A stretch of DNA of 37,117 bases from MVYY01 sp035369865 (GCA_035369865.1 DAOOVG010000005.1:1-37117), one strand, 5' to 3'; numbered from the stretch's first letter, positions 16,408-25,924 are shown. Numbers and translations are program-made. Notes: generated by a model from the letters alone, not told the origin.

Positions 16408-17841
16408 ATGTCAAAATTTATTACTATTTTTTTTATTGCTTTGTATGTATATACTGTTCTTAGCACTATTTCAGTTTTACTGCTCGAGAACAGAAATCCA
16501 GCAAAATCTTTTTCATGGATGCTGATCATCTTGTTCCTTCCTGTAATTGGCTTACTGCTTTATATGACTTTTGGACAAGATCTACGCAAACGAAAAATCA
16601 TTTCCAGAAAAAGTCTTCATAACTTGCCTGAACGAGTCATTGCTCCTTTTGATATTACAGAAGTAGAAGAATTATTGAATAACCTTGAAAAATGTCAGAA
16701 AAATCTCATCAAACTTTTGTATAAAAACAGCGAAGCCATTGCTTATCCAGCCAATAAAGTTCAAGTTTATTCGGATGGTCAAAATGCTTTCGATGCCATT
16801 TTTGACGCCATTCGTGCAGCTCAAAATCATATCCATATTGAATTTTATATTTTAAGTAATGATAAAGTTGCCCAACAGTTAAAAGAATTGTTAATCCAAA
16901 AATCACAGGAAGGAGTTCGGGTCCGCATGATTTATGATTATATCGGCAGCTTGAATTTATCCAGAAAATATATAAAATCTTTAACAAAAGCCGGTGTTTA
17001 TGTCCGCTCCTTCTTACCTTTGCGATTAAGAATATTTAGAAGCAGAATCAATTATCGAAATCACAGAAAAATTATGATTATTGACGGGAAAATTGGTTTC
17101 ACGGGCGGAATGAATATAGCTGATCGATACATACATGGGAACCGATTAGGGGAATGGCGTGATAATTTTGTTCGGATTGAAGGAGCAGCAGTGCATGGAT
17201 TGCAACATTTATTTCTTGCCGACTGGTATTTTGTAGAACGAAAACTGATTACAGCTCCAAAATATTATCCTCAACCTGAAAATTTTAACACCAATAACTT
17301 GATTCAAATTGTTTCCAGCGGACCTGATACCGACTGGGAATCTATCATGCAAGGAATGGCTTCAGCTATTATGACTGCCAGTGAATATGTTTATATTCAA
17401 TCGCCTTATTATATGCCACCAGAATTAATCGAATGCTGTATCCAGATAGCTTCGTTGAGTGGCGTTGATGTACGACTAATGATTCCTACACGTTCCGATT
17501 CAATTATTGCGATTAAAAGTACTTCCAGTTATCTTGGCAAAATTTTAGAAGCGGGCGTTAAAGTTTACTATTATGAAACTGGTTTCCTACACAGCAAAAC
17601 GCTGGTAATTGACGATATGATTTCTATTGTAGGATCATGCAATATAGATTATCGAAGTTTTACACAGAATTTTGAAGCAAGTGCTTTTATTTACGAAAAA
17701 GAAACTGCTATCCAATTAAAAGAACTTTTTATGAAAGATATTCAACAATGTGATGAAATGACACTGGAAAAATGGTCAAACCGAAGCAAATTTCAAAAGA
17801 TGGAAGAATCATTTTCACGTCTTTTCAGCCCAATTTTATGA
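16408..17841 (+). CDS. cls: Cardiolipin synthase (two HKD motifs)
   Basis: A 477-residue phospholipase-D-family enzyme. Two N-terminal transmembrane helices (about 3-25 and 34-55) make up the PLDc_N anchor. The first HKD motif is H219, K221, D226 in NHRKIMIID followed by GFTGGMNIADRY; the second is H395, K397, D402 in HSKTLVID followed by IVGSCNIDYRSF. It joins two phosphatidylglycerol molecules into cardiolipin and glycerol at the inner membrane. The length and the two-helix start match ClsA-type enzymes. It lies 7 bases after ribD, so it is probably cotranscribed although the functions are unrelated. Confidence 0.93.
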   Translation: MSKFITIFFIALYVYTVLSTISVLLLENRNPAKSFSWMLIILFLPVIGLLLYMTFGQDLRKRKIISRKSLHNLPERVIAPFDITEVEELLNNLEKCQKNLIKLLYKNSEAIAYPANKVQVYSDGQNAFDAIFDAIRAAQNHIHIEFYILSNDKVAQQLKELLIQKSQEGVRVRMIYDYIGSLNLSRKYIKSLTKAGVYVRSFLPLRLRIFRSRINYRNHRKIMIIDGKIGFTGGMNIADRYIHGNRLGEWRDNFVRIEGAAVHGLQHLFLADWYFVERKLITAPKYYPQPENFNTNNLIQIVSSGPDTDWESIMQGMASAIMTASEYVYIQSPYYMPPELIECCIQIASLSGVDVRLMIPTRSDSIIAIKSTSSYLGKILEAGVKVYYYETGFLHSKTLVIDDMISIVGSCNIDYRSFTQNFEASAFIYEKETAIQLKELFMKDIQQCDEMTLEKWSNRSKFQKMEESFSRLFSPIL

Positions 17842-17905
17842 GTATTTATTTTCTTAAAAAATATTATCAAAACTTTTTTACTAATGCTTTTGAATGATTT
17901 TCCTT

Positions 17906-19561
17906 ATGAATAAGAAATTAGCTTTCACTCTTTTACTTTCAATAGCTTGTATAAACAATTTTGCCTGTACAAATTATCTAATAGGAAAAGCTGCCACTGT
18001 TGATGGTTCTACAATGATTTCTTACGCTGCTGATTCCTATTTTTCTTATGGTTATTTATATTATTCTCCAGCAGCAACTTATCCTTCAAATACATTGATG
18101 GATATTTATGAATGGGATTCCGGCAAATATCTTGGAAAAATAAAACAAGTAGAAAAAACTTATGCAGTTGTTGGCAATATGAATGAATATCAGGTGTCAA
18201 TTGGCGAAACAACTTTTGGTGGACGAATGGAATTAATAGACACAACTGCCACCCTTGATTACGGAAGCTTAATTTATCTTGCGTTGCAACGCTCGAAAAC
18301 GGCTCGTGAAGCTATTCAAGTAATGACAGAGCTGGTGGCTGAATATGGCTATCGAAGTGAAGGAGAATCCTTTTCCATTGGCGATCCGAACGAAATCTGG
18401 ATATTGGAAATGATTGGCAAAGGTCCAAAAAATAAAGGTGCTGTGTGGGTAGCTCGACGCATTCCAGATGATTGTGTTTCTGGGCATGCCAATCAGTCTC
18501 GCATCACTACTTTTCCACTTCATGACAAAAATAATTGTCTTTATTCGTCAGATGTTATTTCTTTTGCAAGAGAAAAAGGTTATTTCAAAGGAAAAGATGA
18601 AGATTTCAGTTTTGCTGATTGCTATGCTCCATTAGATTATCTTGCTCTACGAATTTGTGAAGCAAGGGTTTGGACATTTTTCAGAAAGGTAAATCCTGAA
18701 ATGGATGCTTATATTTCCTATATTAAGGGTGAATCATCTAAACGACTGCCATTATGGGTAAAACCTACCTACAAATTAAGTGCTCAAGATGTAAAAAATT
18801 TCATGCGTGATCAATATGAAGGGACAGAACTGGATATTACCAAAGGTTTGGGTGCTGGACCTTTTAACAGTAAGTTGCGTTGCAGCCCGCTAACTTTTAT
18901 GGTCGATAGTGTGGAATATGTTCACGAACGACCTGTAGCCACGCAGCAAACAGCTTTTTCGTTCGTAGCACAAATGCGAAACTGGCTTCCTAATTATGTA
19001 GGCGGAATTTTATGGTTCGGAGTGGACGATGCAGCCAGTTCTTTGTATGTACCAATGTATTGTGGTATTTATCAAATCCCTGATTGCTACGATATTCATA
19101 ACGGAAGCTTGCTGGAATATTCACCCACTTCAGCTTTCTGGATTTACAATCAAGTCGCTAATTTCGCTTATAGCAAGTATTCTTATATGATGAAAGATAT
19201 AAAAGAAGTCCAATCAACATGGGAAAATAAATTCAATGAATTGGTACCAAATGTAGATAAAATTGCTGCCAACTTACCTGAAACAACAGCACGTGATTTT
19301 TTAACCGATTTCAGTTGCTTGCAAGCTACTTCTTCTACTCAAGCATGGAAAAAATTAGGAGAATACCTGCTGGTAAAATACATGGATGGCAATGTAAAAA
19401 TGGAAAAAGATGGTAAATTTCTTCAGAATGAAAAAGCCATTCCGCCTGACATTATCCGTCCTGGTTATCCAGAAGATTTTTTACGACAAATGGTGAAAGA
19501 AAATCCACAGCTTCGCGTAAAAACTATCAAAGAATTGAAAGAAAACAACGTTATTCCTTAA
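17906..19561 (+). CDS. Secreted C69-family dipeptidase (PepD-like)
   Basis: A 551-residue Ntn-hydrolase. A signal-like hydrophobic segment (KKLAFTLLLSIACINNFA) is followed directly by CTNYLIGKAATVDGSTMI, the C69 start in which the cysteine (residue 21 from this ATG) becomes the N-terminal nucleophile after processing. Further on are VGNMNEYQVSIGETTFGG, GYRSEGESFSIGDPNEIWILE and GHANQSRITTFP, all typical of the family. It cleaves dipeptides, probably in the periplasm. I prefer the ATG at 17906 to the one at 17894, since it gives a standard MNKK signal start. It follows cls and precedes gcvP on the same strand, with gaps of 50-80 bases. Confidence 0.9.
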   Translation: MNKKLAFTLLLSIACINNFACTNYLIGKAATVDGSTMISYAADSYFSYGYLYYSPAATYPSNTLMDIYEWDSGKYLGKIKQVEKTYAVVGNMNEYQVSIGETTFGGRMELIDTTATLDYGSLIYLALQRSKTAREAIQVMTELVAEYGYRSEGESFSIGDPNEIWILEMIGKGPKNKGAVWVARRIPDDCVSGHANQSRITTFPLHDKNNCLYSSDVISFAREKGYFKGKDEDFSFADCYAPLDYLALRICEARVWTFFRKVNPEMDAYISYIKGESSKRLPLWVKPTYKLSAQDVKNFMRDQYEGTELDITKGLGAGPFNSKLRCSPLTFMVDSVEYVHERPVATQQTAFSFVAQMRNWLPNYVGGILWFGVDDAASSLYVPMYCGIYQIPDCYDIHNGSLLEYSPTSAFWIYNQVANFAYSKYSYMMKDIKEVQSTWENKFNELVPNVDKIAANLPETTARDFLTDFSCLQATSSTQAWKKLGEYLLVKYMDGNVKMEKDGKFLQNEKAIPPDIIRPGYPEDFLRQMVKENPQLRVKTIKELKENNVIP

Positions 19562-19640
19562 TTTTTTCAGGAAAATTTTAAGGCAATTGCTTCTCAATAA
19601 AATAATAAAATACTAATTTTCAATAAATTATACATAATAA

Positions 19641-22487
19641 ATGAATCATTCTATAAAAGATATGCTTGCTTCCCGCCACATTGGAATTTCAGAAAATGAA
19701 GAAGAAAAAATGCTGGAAACGCTTGGCTTGAAAAGTTTGGACGAATTAATTTGTCAAACCATTCCAAACTCAATTCTGCTTAAAGAAACACTCGATTTAC
19801 CTAAACCTTTATCAGAGCGTCAATATTCAGAACATATTCTTCAGCTTGGCTTGAAAAATAAATTGTTTACTTCCTATATTGGTCAAGGGTGGTACGACAC
19901 CTGCACTCCAGCAGTAATTTTGCGAAATGTTTTTGAAAATCCTGTCTGGTACACTTCTTACACTCCTTATCAGCCTGAAATTTCGCAAGGACGATTGGAA
20001 GCTTTATTGAATTTTCAAACAGCTATTGCAGACTTTACCGCTTTACCACTGGCAAATGCTTCCTTATTAGATGAAGCCACAGCAGCTGCCGAAGCTGCAA
20101 ACATGATGTTCAATCTTCGCAATCGCCAACAAATCAATCGCAATGCCAATATCCTTTTTGTTGATCAAAATATTTTTTCTTCCACTTTAGCCGTGCTTCG
20201 CACAAGAACAGAAGCTCAAGGAATTGAATTGGAAATAGGCGATTATTCCACTGTTCAATTCTCTGACAGACATTTTGGGGCAATTATTCAGTATCCTAAT
20301 TCGAATGGTAATATTGAAGATTATTCAGATTTTGTTCATAAGGCTCATGCCGCTGAATGCAAAGTGGCTGTCGCAGCCGATTTGATAAGTTTAGCTCTTT
20401 TAACACCTCCCGGCGAATGGGATGCAGATATTGCTTTTGGAAGTTCACAACGCTGGGGCATTCCTATGGGATTTGGAGGACCTTCCGCAGCTTATTTTGC
20501 TACAAAAAATGAATTCAAACGGGAAATGCCGGGCAGAATTATTGGCATTAGCAAAGATGTTTACGGAAAAAGAGCTCTTCGTATGGCTTTACAAACACGA
20601 GAACAGCATATTAAACGAGAAAAAGCTACCTCGAACATTTGTACATCTCAGGCTCTTATGGCTTCAATGGCGGGTTTTTATGCTGTATATCACGGAGCTG
20701 AAGGAATCAAAGCCATTGCTCAACAAATTCATGCAATTGCTACATATTTAAATAAAATTTTGCCAAAATATAGTTATCAGCAATTAAATAAAAACTTTTT
20801 TGATACCTTGAAAATTGTCTTGCCAAAAAATATTTCAGTAGAAAAATTTAGAAAAATTGCTGAAGAACACGAAGTCAACTTTTATTATTACTCATCAGGA
20901 GAAATTGGATTAAGTGTAGATGAAACCATTGATTTAAATGATGTAAAAACATTGATGGAAATTTTTGCTTCAGCAGCAAATCAAAATTCTATCGATATTA
21001 TAGAAAACGATATAATGAATCTAACTTCTTTCGATAAAAAATTTGAACGTACTTCTGCTTATCTTACCCAGCAAGTATTTCGACTATATCATACGGAAAC
21101 AGAAATGATGCGTTATATCAAAAAACTGGAACGTAAAGATCTTTCTTTGACAGATTCTATGATTCCACTTGGTTCATGCACCATGAAACTAACGGCTGCT
21201 TCTGAAATGTTACCGCTCAGTTTGCCTTATTTTACAAATATTCATCCACTGGCACCTGCTGATCAAACTGAAGGTTGCATGGAACTGATAAACGAACTTG
21301 AAAAATATTTAGCCATCATCACAGGATTTCCGGCTTGCAGTTTACAACCAAATTCTGGGGCAGCCGGAGAATTTACAGGATTAATTGTTTTACGTTCTTA
21401 TTTTGCCTCACGTGGTGAAAATCAGCGAAACAAAGTACTGATTCCTGCTTCGGCTCATGGCACGAATCCTGCTTCAGCTCACCAAGCAGGTTTAGAAGTT
21501 GAAATTGTCAATTGTGATGCTGAAGGCAATGTTGATTTGAAAGATTGGAAAGAAAAAGCTGAAATGAACAAAGAAAATCTATTTGGATGCATGATTACTT
21601 ATCCTTCTACCCACGGAATTTTTGAAACCGACATAAAAGAAATGTGTGACATTATTCATCAAAATGGCGGTCAGGTTTATATGGACGGAGCCAACCTAAA
21701 TGCACAAGTTGGATTAACTAATCCTGCAAAAATTGGTGCTGATGCTTGCCATTTGAATTTACATAAGACTTTTGCCATGCCACATGGCGGTGGCGGACCT
21801 GGAGCTGGACCTGTTTGTGTAGCTGAACATTTGATTCCTTTTTTACCAAGTAAAAATTTTGGAAAAAATACTGTTTCGGCTGCTCCTTATGGAAATGCGA
21901 GTCTTTTGCCCATTACGTATGGATATATTCGCATGATGGGAGCTGAAGGTCTGACAAGAGCTTCAAAAATTGCCATTTTAAATGCAAATTATCTGGCAGA
22001 ACAATTAAAAAATACTTATGGCATCGTTTATCGAGGAAAAAATGGAAGAGTTGGTCATGAACTTATTCTGGAATGCAGAAATTTTAAAGTAACCACTGAA
22101 ATCACTGAAAACGACATTGCCAAACGCCTGATGGATTATGGATTCCATGCTCCTACTCTTTCATTCCCTATTCATGGAACATTAATGGTTGAACCCACTG
22201 AAAGCGAATCAAAAAGAGAATTAGACCGTTTCATCCAAGCTATGCTTCAGATTTACAATGAGATAATGGAAATTGAAAATGGAACAGCCGATAAAAAAGA
22301 TAACGTTCTGCTGAATGCTCCTCATCCTGAATATGAAGTTACATCAGATGATTGGCAACATACTTATTCACGAACAAAAGCTGCTTATCCAATGGAGGAA
22401 GTCAGAGAAAACAAATTTTGGCCTGCTGTTGCCAGAATTGATAATGCTTTTGGCGATAGAAATTTAGTAAGTGTGTGGTTAAAATAA
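19641..22487 (+). CDS. gcvP: Glycine dehydrogenase (decarboxylating), P protein
   Basis: A 948-residue full-length P protein of the glycine cleavage system, not the split GcvPA/GcvPB form. The start DMLASRHIGIS and the N-terminal half with FTSYIGQGWYDTCTPAVILRN-like sequence are conserved. In the C-terminal half SMIPLGSCTMKL precedes the PLP site, where the lysine is K709 in LHKTFAMPHGGGGPG. The enzyme decarboxylates glycine and passes the aminomethyl group to lipoyl-GcvH. The partner genes gcvT, gcvH and lpd are not here, so the system is dispersed. The gene ends before a hairpin at 22495-22533. Confidence 0.97.
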   Translation: MNHSIKDMLASRHIGISENEEEKMLETLGLKSLDELICQTIPNSILLKETLDLPKPLSERQYSEHILQLGLKNKLFTSYIGQGWYDTCTPAVILRNVFENPVWYTSYTPYQPEISQGRLEALLNFQTAIADFTALPLANASLLDEATAAAEAANMMFNLRNRQQINRNANILFVDQNIFSSTLAVLRTRTEAQGIELEIGDYSTVQFSDRHFGAIIQYPNSNGNIEDYSDFVHKAHAAECKVAVAADLISLALLTPPGEWDADIAFGSSQRWGIPMGFGGPSAAYFATKNEFKREMPGRIIGISKDVYGKRALRMALQTREQHIKREKATSNICTSQALMASMAGFYAVYHGAEGIKAIAQQIHAIATYLNKILPKYSYQQLNKNFFDTLKIVLPKNISVEKFRKIAEEHEVNFYYYSSGEIGLSVDETIDLNDVKTLMEIFASAANQNSIDIIENDIMNLTSFDKKFERTSAYLTQQVFRLYHTETEMMRYIKKLERKDLSLTDSMIPLGSCTMKLTAASEMLPLSLPYFTNIHPLAPADQTEGCMELINELEKYLAIITGFPACSLQPNSGAAGEFTGLIVLRSYFASRGENQRNKVLIPASAHGTNPASAHQAGLEVEIVNCDAEGNVDLKDWKEKAEMNKENLFGCMITYPSTHGIFETDIKEMCDIIHQNGGQVYMDGANLNAQVGLTNPAKIGADACHLNLHKTFAMPHGGGGPGAGPVCVAEHLIPFLPSKNFGKNTVSAAPYGNASLLPITYGYIRMMGAEGLTRASKIAILNANYLAEQLKNTYGIVYRGKNGRVGHELILECRNFKVTTEITENDIAKRLMDYGFHAPTLSFPIHGTLMVEPTESESKRELDRFIQAMLQIYNEIMEIENGTADKKDNVLLNAPHPEYEVTSDDWQHTYSRTKAAYPMEEVRENKFWPAVARIDNAFGDRNLVSVWLK

Positions 22488-22494
22488 AAAACAA

Positions 22495-22533
22495 AATAGT
22501 CAAATAATATAATTTTAATTATACTTGACTATT
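22495..22533 (+). terminator. Hairpin terminator after gcvP
   Basis: Arms aatagtcaa (22495-22503) and ttgactatt (22525-22533) form a perfect 9-bp stem. The AT-rich 21-base loop can pair further within itself. It starts 8 bases after the gcvP stop. The following bases are AT-rich but not a clean T-run, so this is a probable, not certain, intrinsic terminator. Confidence 0.55.
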
Positions 22534-22654
22534 ATAAATTATCAATCACGGTATACAAAAAAACTAAAAATCACACTTTCTCCATTGATAGCGATTTTTA
22601 TAACAGCTTTTCAAAATTCTGGAAGGGAAGTCCGTTGTAAAACGTAACTTGGTA

Positions 22655-24055
22655 TCAGACACCTGATCCTTTAAAAATGATTTTTATAGTCATTAGCAAT
22701 ATTCGTAAATCAGTAATCAGTGACATGTTATCTATGTAAATGATATCATAATTTAACCGTTCGATCATTTTTTCGATCGTGTCAGAATACCCAATGCGAA
22801 TTGGTCCCCAGGAAGTAAGTCCAGGTCGAATTTTGTATAAAAGACAATAATAAGGAGCTTCCTGAATAATTTGCTGAATGTAGTAACGACGTTCAGGCCT
22901 TGGACCGACAATACTCATATCACCTAATAGAACATTGATAAATTGAGGTATTTCATCAATACGGTAACGGCGCAAAATTTTCCCTACTCGCGTTATCCGT
23001 GAATCATTCGGATTACTCAATTGTGGAACACCATTTTCTGCTCCTTCGTACATAGTTCGGAACTTAATAATCTTGAAAGGTCGTCCATATCTTCCTATAC
23101 GTTCCTGTAAATAAAATATCGGACCTTTTGAATCAAGTTTTATCCATATCATAAAAAAAAGCATAACAGGAAAAAGAATAACCAGCGAAAAAAGAGAAAC
23201 CACAATATCGAAAACTCTTTTTACACTTTGTTCCCAATCTGGCATATTAATATCCGTAATATTTACCAGCGGACTGATGTTTAAGTCCTTTATTTTTGCA
23301 CTTCCGGTCAGAATTTCATATAATCGTGGCGTAAACTTTATATCAACATTATATTGGTACAAAAGATTGATGATGGAAAATAATTGTTGTTCACTTGCGT
23401 TTTCCAGAGCAATGATAGTTTCCTGTACATGGTTTTCTTCAATAATATTCCTAATGTTTCGGAGATTCCCCAATATTTTTTCTTTAGGCACACTCACTTC
23501 ATGATCAACATTGATAAATCCTACTAAAATGTTTCTTTGATTTCTTTTTACCAATTCGTCAGCCAGTTTTTTTGCATTTTGTCCTGTGCCAATTATTAAA
23601 GTAGGAATAGTCCAGCGTTTTGTTTTATAATTTTTTTGAACATTTAAGTAAATTATCAATCGTGGAAAATAGGTAAAAACAAAAAGTAATCCGAACAAAA
23701 CCAATAGAGAATAATAATAATATTTATAGGAAACTACAACATCATCCAGCATCAGCACAAAAAAAATGGTGATAGAGATAACAATCGAGGCAGCAAAAGT
23801 TGAAAAAAAGATTTTAATGCCGGTCATTTTTTCAGGATACAGGTAAAATCCTGATAGATAGTGTACTATGATACAACAAAAAGGGAATAAAACTAAGCTG
23901 GAAAAATAATTGAAATTTGGGAAAAAAATTTGGACATTTTCAAATATTGCTGAATCATTCACAATCTTTCGGAATAGCATAAATAAAATCCATACTATTA
24001 AAGAAGCAAGTAGATCAAAAAAAAGGTAAGTTAAAAGTAACTTCTTTTTGTTCAC
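22655..24055 (-). CDS. Exopolysaccharide polyprenyl-phosphate sugar-1-P transferase (WcaJ/WbaP-like)
   Basis: A 466-residue polyisoprenylphosphate hexose-1-phosphate transferase. The N-terminus has four or five hydrophobic segments up to about residue 135, then a Rossmann-like region (TLIIGTGQNAKKLADELV). The catalytic C-terminal domain starts near 268 with VKRVFDIVVSLFSLVILFPV and carries PIFYLQERIGRYG, KFRTM, RRYRIDEIPQFINVLLGDMS, VGPRPER and IRPGLTSWGPI. It puts the first sugar phosphate on undecaprenyl phosphate to begin capsule, exopolysaccharide or O-unit synthesis. No glycosyltransferase cluster accompanies it here, so it is an isolated initiating enzyme. Confidence 0.92.
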   Translation of the reverse strand: MNKKKLLLTYLFFDLLASLIVWILFMLFRKIVNDSAIFENVQIFFPNFNYFSSLVLFPFCCIIVHYLSGFYLYPEKMTGIKIFFSTFAASIVISITIFFVLMLDDVVVSYKYYYYSLLVLFGLLFVFTYFPRLIIYLNVQKNYKTKRWTIPTLIIGTGQNAKKLADELVKRNQRNILVGFINVDHEVSVPKEKILGNLRNIRNIIEENHVQETIIALENASEQQLFSIINLLYQYNVDIKFTPRLYEILTGSAKIKDLNISPLVNITDINMPDWEQSVKRVFDIVVSLFSLVILFPVMLFFMIWIKLDSKGPIFYLQERIGRYGRPFKIIKFRTMYEGAENGVPQLSNPNDSRITRVGKILRRYRIDEIPQFINVLLGDMSIVGPRPERRYYIQQIIQEAPYYCLLYKIRPGLTSWGPIRIGYSDTIEKMIERLNYDIIYIDNMSLITDLRILLMTIKIIFKGSGV

Positions 24056-24134
24056 AATATTAAATCAATATGAGTTAATAACTTTTTATTTTTATTTCAA
24101 AAACAGCTTGTTTGCCTGAAAAAATTCAAAAAAA

Positions 24135-24710
24135 TTATTGACGAATGATTTGAATAACATTTCCTTTTTCAATTTTAATAATTGAAGAGGGTTTTGGCTT
24201 TAAAGTCTCTTTTTGACGATATTTAACAATATAATCTACAGCCGATTTTATTTCGTCACTAATTTCAGAAAAATTCAAAGGAGTTGCTTTACCACTAATA
24301 TTGGCTGAAGTGGAGACAATGGGTTTTCCAAATTGAGCACATAATTTTTTTGAAAATTCTTCATCGGTGACTCTGATACCAATGCTTCCATTTTCAGCGA
24401 CGAGATTGTATGGCAGGTTTTTTGCCTTCGGATAAATAATGGTAAGAGGTTTAGTAGTCAATTCAACAAGTTGCCAAGCCATTTCAGGAACTTCCTCGAC
24501 ATAATTTAAGATTTTTGAAGTATCATCAACAAGTATGAGCATAGCTTTTGTATCAGTCCTTTTTTTGATTTCATAAACACGTGTCACTGCCTTTTCATTG
24601 GTAGCATCACAACCCAATCCCCATATCGTATCAGTAGGATACAGAATAACTCCTCCTTGCTGTAAAATCTTTACAGTTTTTTTTATTTCTTCTTCAATTC
24701 TATTTGCCAT
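24135..24710 (-). CDS. Sua5/YciO/YrdC-family threonylcarbamoyl-AMP synthase-like protein
   Basis: A 191-residue protein with the YrdC fold: LYPTDTIWGLGCDATN near the start, RVYEIKKRTDTKAMLILV for the nucleotide and carbonate site, and PIVSTSANISGKAT. It is the candidate for making threonylcarbamoyl-AMP in t6A37 tRNA modification. It could instead be the YciO branch, which is hard to separate by eye. I chose the ATG at 24710 (MANRIEEEIKK) over the one at 24734, because relatives begin just before the helix that leads to the LYPTDT strand. It lies 79 bases upstream of the sugar transferase gene on the same strand. Confidence 0.85.
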   Translation of the reverse strand: MANRIEEEIKKTVKILQQGGVILYPTDTIWGLGCDATNEKAVTRVYEIKKRTDTKAMLILVDDTSKILNYVEEVPEMAWQLVELTTKPLTIIYPKAKNLPYNLVAENGSIGIRVTDEEFSKKLCAQFGKPIVSTSANISGKATPLNFSEISDEIKSAVDYIVKYRQKETLKPKPSSIIKIEKGNVIQIIRQ

Positions 24711-24974
24711 GTTTTTATGTAGTAAGTTAAACAACGGAGAAGAAAGTTATTTATTTTGTAAAAATGGTGAATTGTTGAAATCAGTCGATAATAAAATATT
24801 TTTATGAAAAATTATCTAACTTTAATTCTATTATAAATGTTCACGAAGTACAAGATTTTTTGATTATAGTTCATTGAATCTACTCCAAAAAGTTTTTCAA
24901 AGTTAGTTTATTTATTTTTACCATAATAATTACAAAATACCAAAAAGTTATTTGAAAGTTTAATCGAAAGAATT

Positions 24975-24994
24975 CCTCGAGGCTTGCCTCGGGG
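24975..24994. repeat. REP-like palindrome, left copy
   Basis: The sequence reads cctcgagg-cttg-cctcgggg: an 8-bp stem (one G-T wobble) around a cttg tetraloop. It is followed at once by two more hairpins: agaaacc-aaa-ggtttct (25004-25020) and taaagat-tt-atcttta (25027-25042). It has the same core and orientation as the right copy at 25186-25205. The surroundings are strongly AT-rich, so this GC-rich palindrome stands out. Confidence 0.75.
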
Positions 24995-25185
24995 TGAATC
25001 TCATAGAAACCAAAGGTTTCTAAATATAAAGATTTATCTTTATGTGAATGGAAGACGAACATATTTATAAGCGTATAATAAGACATTATTACTTTATCAC
25101 ATGGCTTATGTTTCAAATCAGGGAAATGAAAAGAAATATAAAAAATTGTATGATTGGTAACTTACATTATTCGATTAACAAGATA

Positions 25186-25205
25186 CCTCGAGGCTTGCCT
25201 CGAGG
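25186..25205. repeat. REP-like palindrome, right copy
   Basis: The sequence reads cctcgagg-cttg-cctcgagg, a perfect 8-bp stem (extended by one A-T pair to 25185-25206) around the same cttg loop as the left copy, 211 bases away. Two near-identical palindromes in the same orientation suggest repetitive extragenic palindromes or the ends of a lost small mobile element. Confidence 0.75.
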
Positions 25206-25369
25206 TTATTCATTATATTGACTCCCCTCTTAAACTCTCATTTTTTCCGCCTTTTGAAAAAATCAAGTTTTTTAAGCATGAACCTGTCTATTTAATAAAA
25301 TAAGAATGGGAATTATTTGGGGAAATAAATTATTTTTAATTTCTTTGTAAAAATTATATCTTTCATGCC

Positions 25370-25756
25370 ATGAAAAAAACACTGTTCATTTTATTTTTAT
25401 TTACTAATTCATTCCTAATGGCACAGCAAATTTATAATGGTGCGGGAAAATTAGTGGCAAAAGTTGATGGAAATTACTTTTATAATTCCGGGGGCAAATT
25501 AATAGGGAAAGTAGATGGTGTTTTTGTTTACAATAATGCAGGGAAATTAATAGGGAAAGTAGATGGCATTTATATTTATGATGAAAAAGGTAAATTAATT
25601 GGTAGAGTAGATGGAAATAATTTATACGATGCTCTGGGCAGGAAAATGGCAACTATTATAGATAAAGATTTATATGATAGCTATGGTCGAAAAATTAGAA
25701 GATTTAACGGATTGACACAAAGCCAGATAATTATATACTACTATTATTTTTACTAA
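25370..25756 (+). CDS. Secreted protein of six 16-residue repeats (5-fold beta-flower-like)
   Basis: A 128-residue protein. A signal peptide (MKKTLFILFLFTNSFLMA, cleavage after A18) is followed from Y22 by six tandem units of exactly 16 residues (22-117). The first four follow Y-N/D-x-x-G-K-L-I/V-G-K/R-V-D-G-x-x-x; the last two diverge (YDALGRKMATIID, YDSYGRKIRRFNG). The tail is tyrosine-rich (IIIYYYYFY). The pattern recalls the small 5-fold beta-flower proteins annotated in Bacteroides and also YD-type repeats. The role is unknown; it is probably periplasmic or surface-exposed. The middle units are nearly identical in DNA, which points to recent unit duplication. It stands alone. Confidence 0.85.
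   Translation: MKKTLFILFLFTNSFLMAQQIYNGAGKLVAKVDGNYFYNSGGKLIGKVDGVFVYNNAGKLIGKVDGIYIYDEKGKLIGRVDGNNLYDALGRKMATIIDKDLYDSYGRKIRRFNGLTQSQIIIYYYYFY
25433..25720 (+). repeat. Six tandem 48-base repeats inside the secreted repeat gene
   Basis: The period is 48 bases, matching 16 codons. Units 2 and 3 share runs such as ttaatagggaaagtagatgg, while the outer units are diverged. This is coding repeat structure, not a CRISPR array. Confidence 0.8.
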
Positions 25757-25924
25757 ATAATTCTGAAAATTATTTTTATCTTAAAGACTTCTCCATCGGT
25801 TTTTACTAATGGTAATTTGAAAAATTTATTAAAAAATCTCACCTGTTGTGTTAAGTGATAATTAAAAAACTGAAATTGTCAAGTGTTTAAGTTTATCAAG
25901 AGGTTTTTTTATTGTCTTCTTTTG

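Larger units (their letters stand above)
24711..25369. other. Intergenic region with a chain of palindromic hairpins
   Basis: No intact gene. A minus-strand open frame of 78 codons (24880-25116) overlaps the hairpins, and much of its sequence is simply their translation. Its beginning, MSYYTLINMFVFHSHKDKSL from the second ATG, is faintly like the start of IS200/RAYT-type Y1 transposases, but the match is weak. The two GC-rich palindromes are listed separately. Confidence 0.5.

Noticed and set aside
20422..20751. 109-codon plus-strand frame
   Set aside because: It is a shifted frame inside gcvP.
25404..25652. 82-codon antisense frame with repeats
   Set aside because: It is the complement of the 48-base coding repeats. 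The plus frame has a signal peptide and exact 16-residue units.
25433..25720. Tandem repeats as a CRISPR array
   Set aside because: The units are contiguous with no spacers, are in frame, and no cas gene is near.
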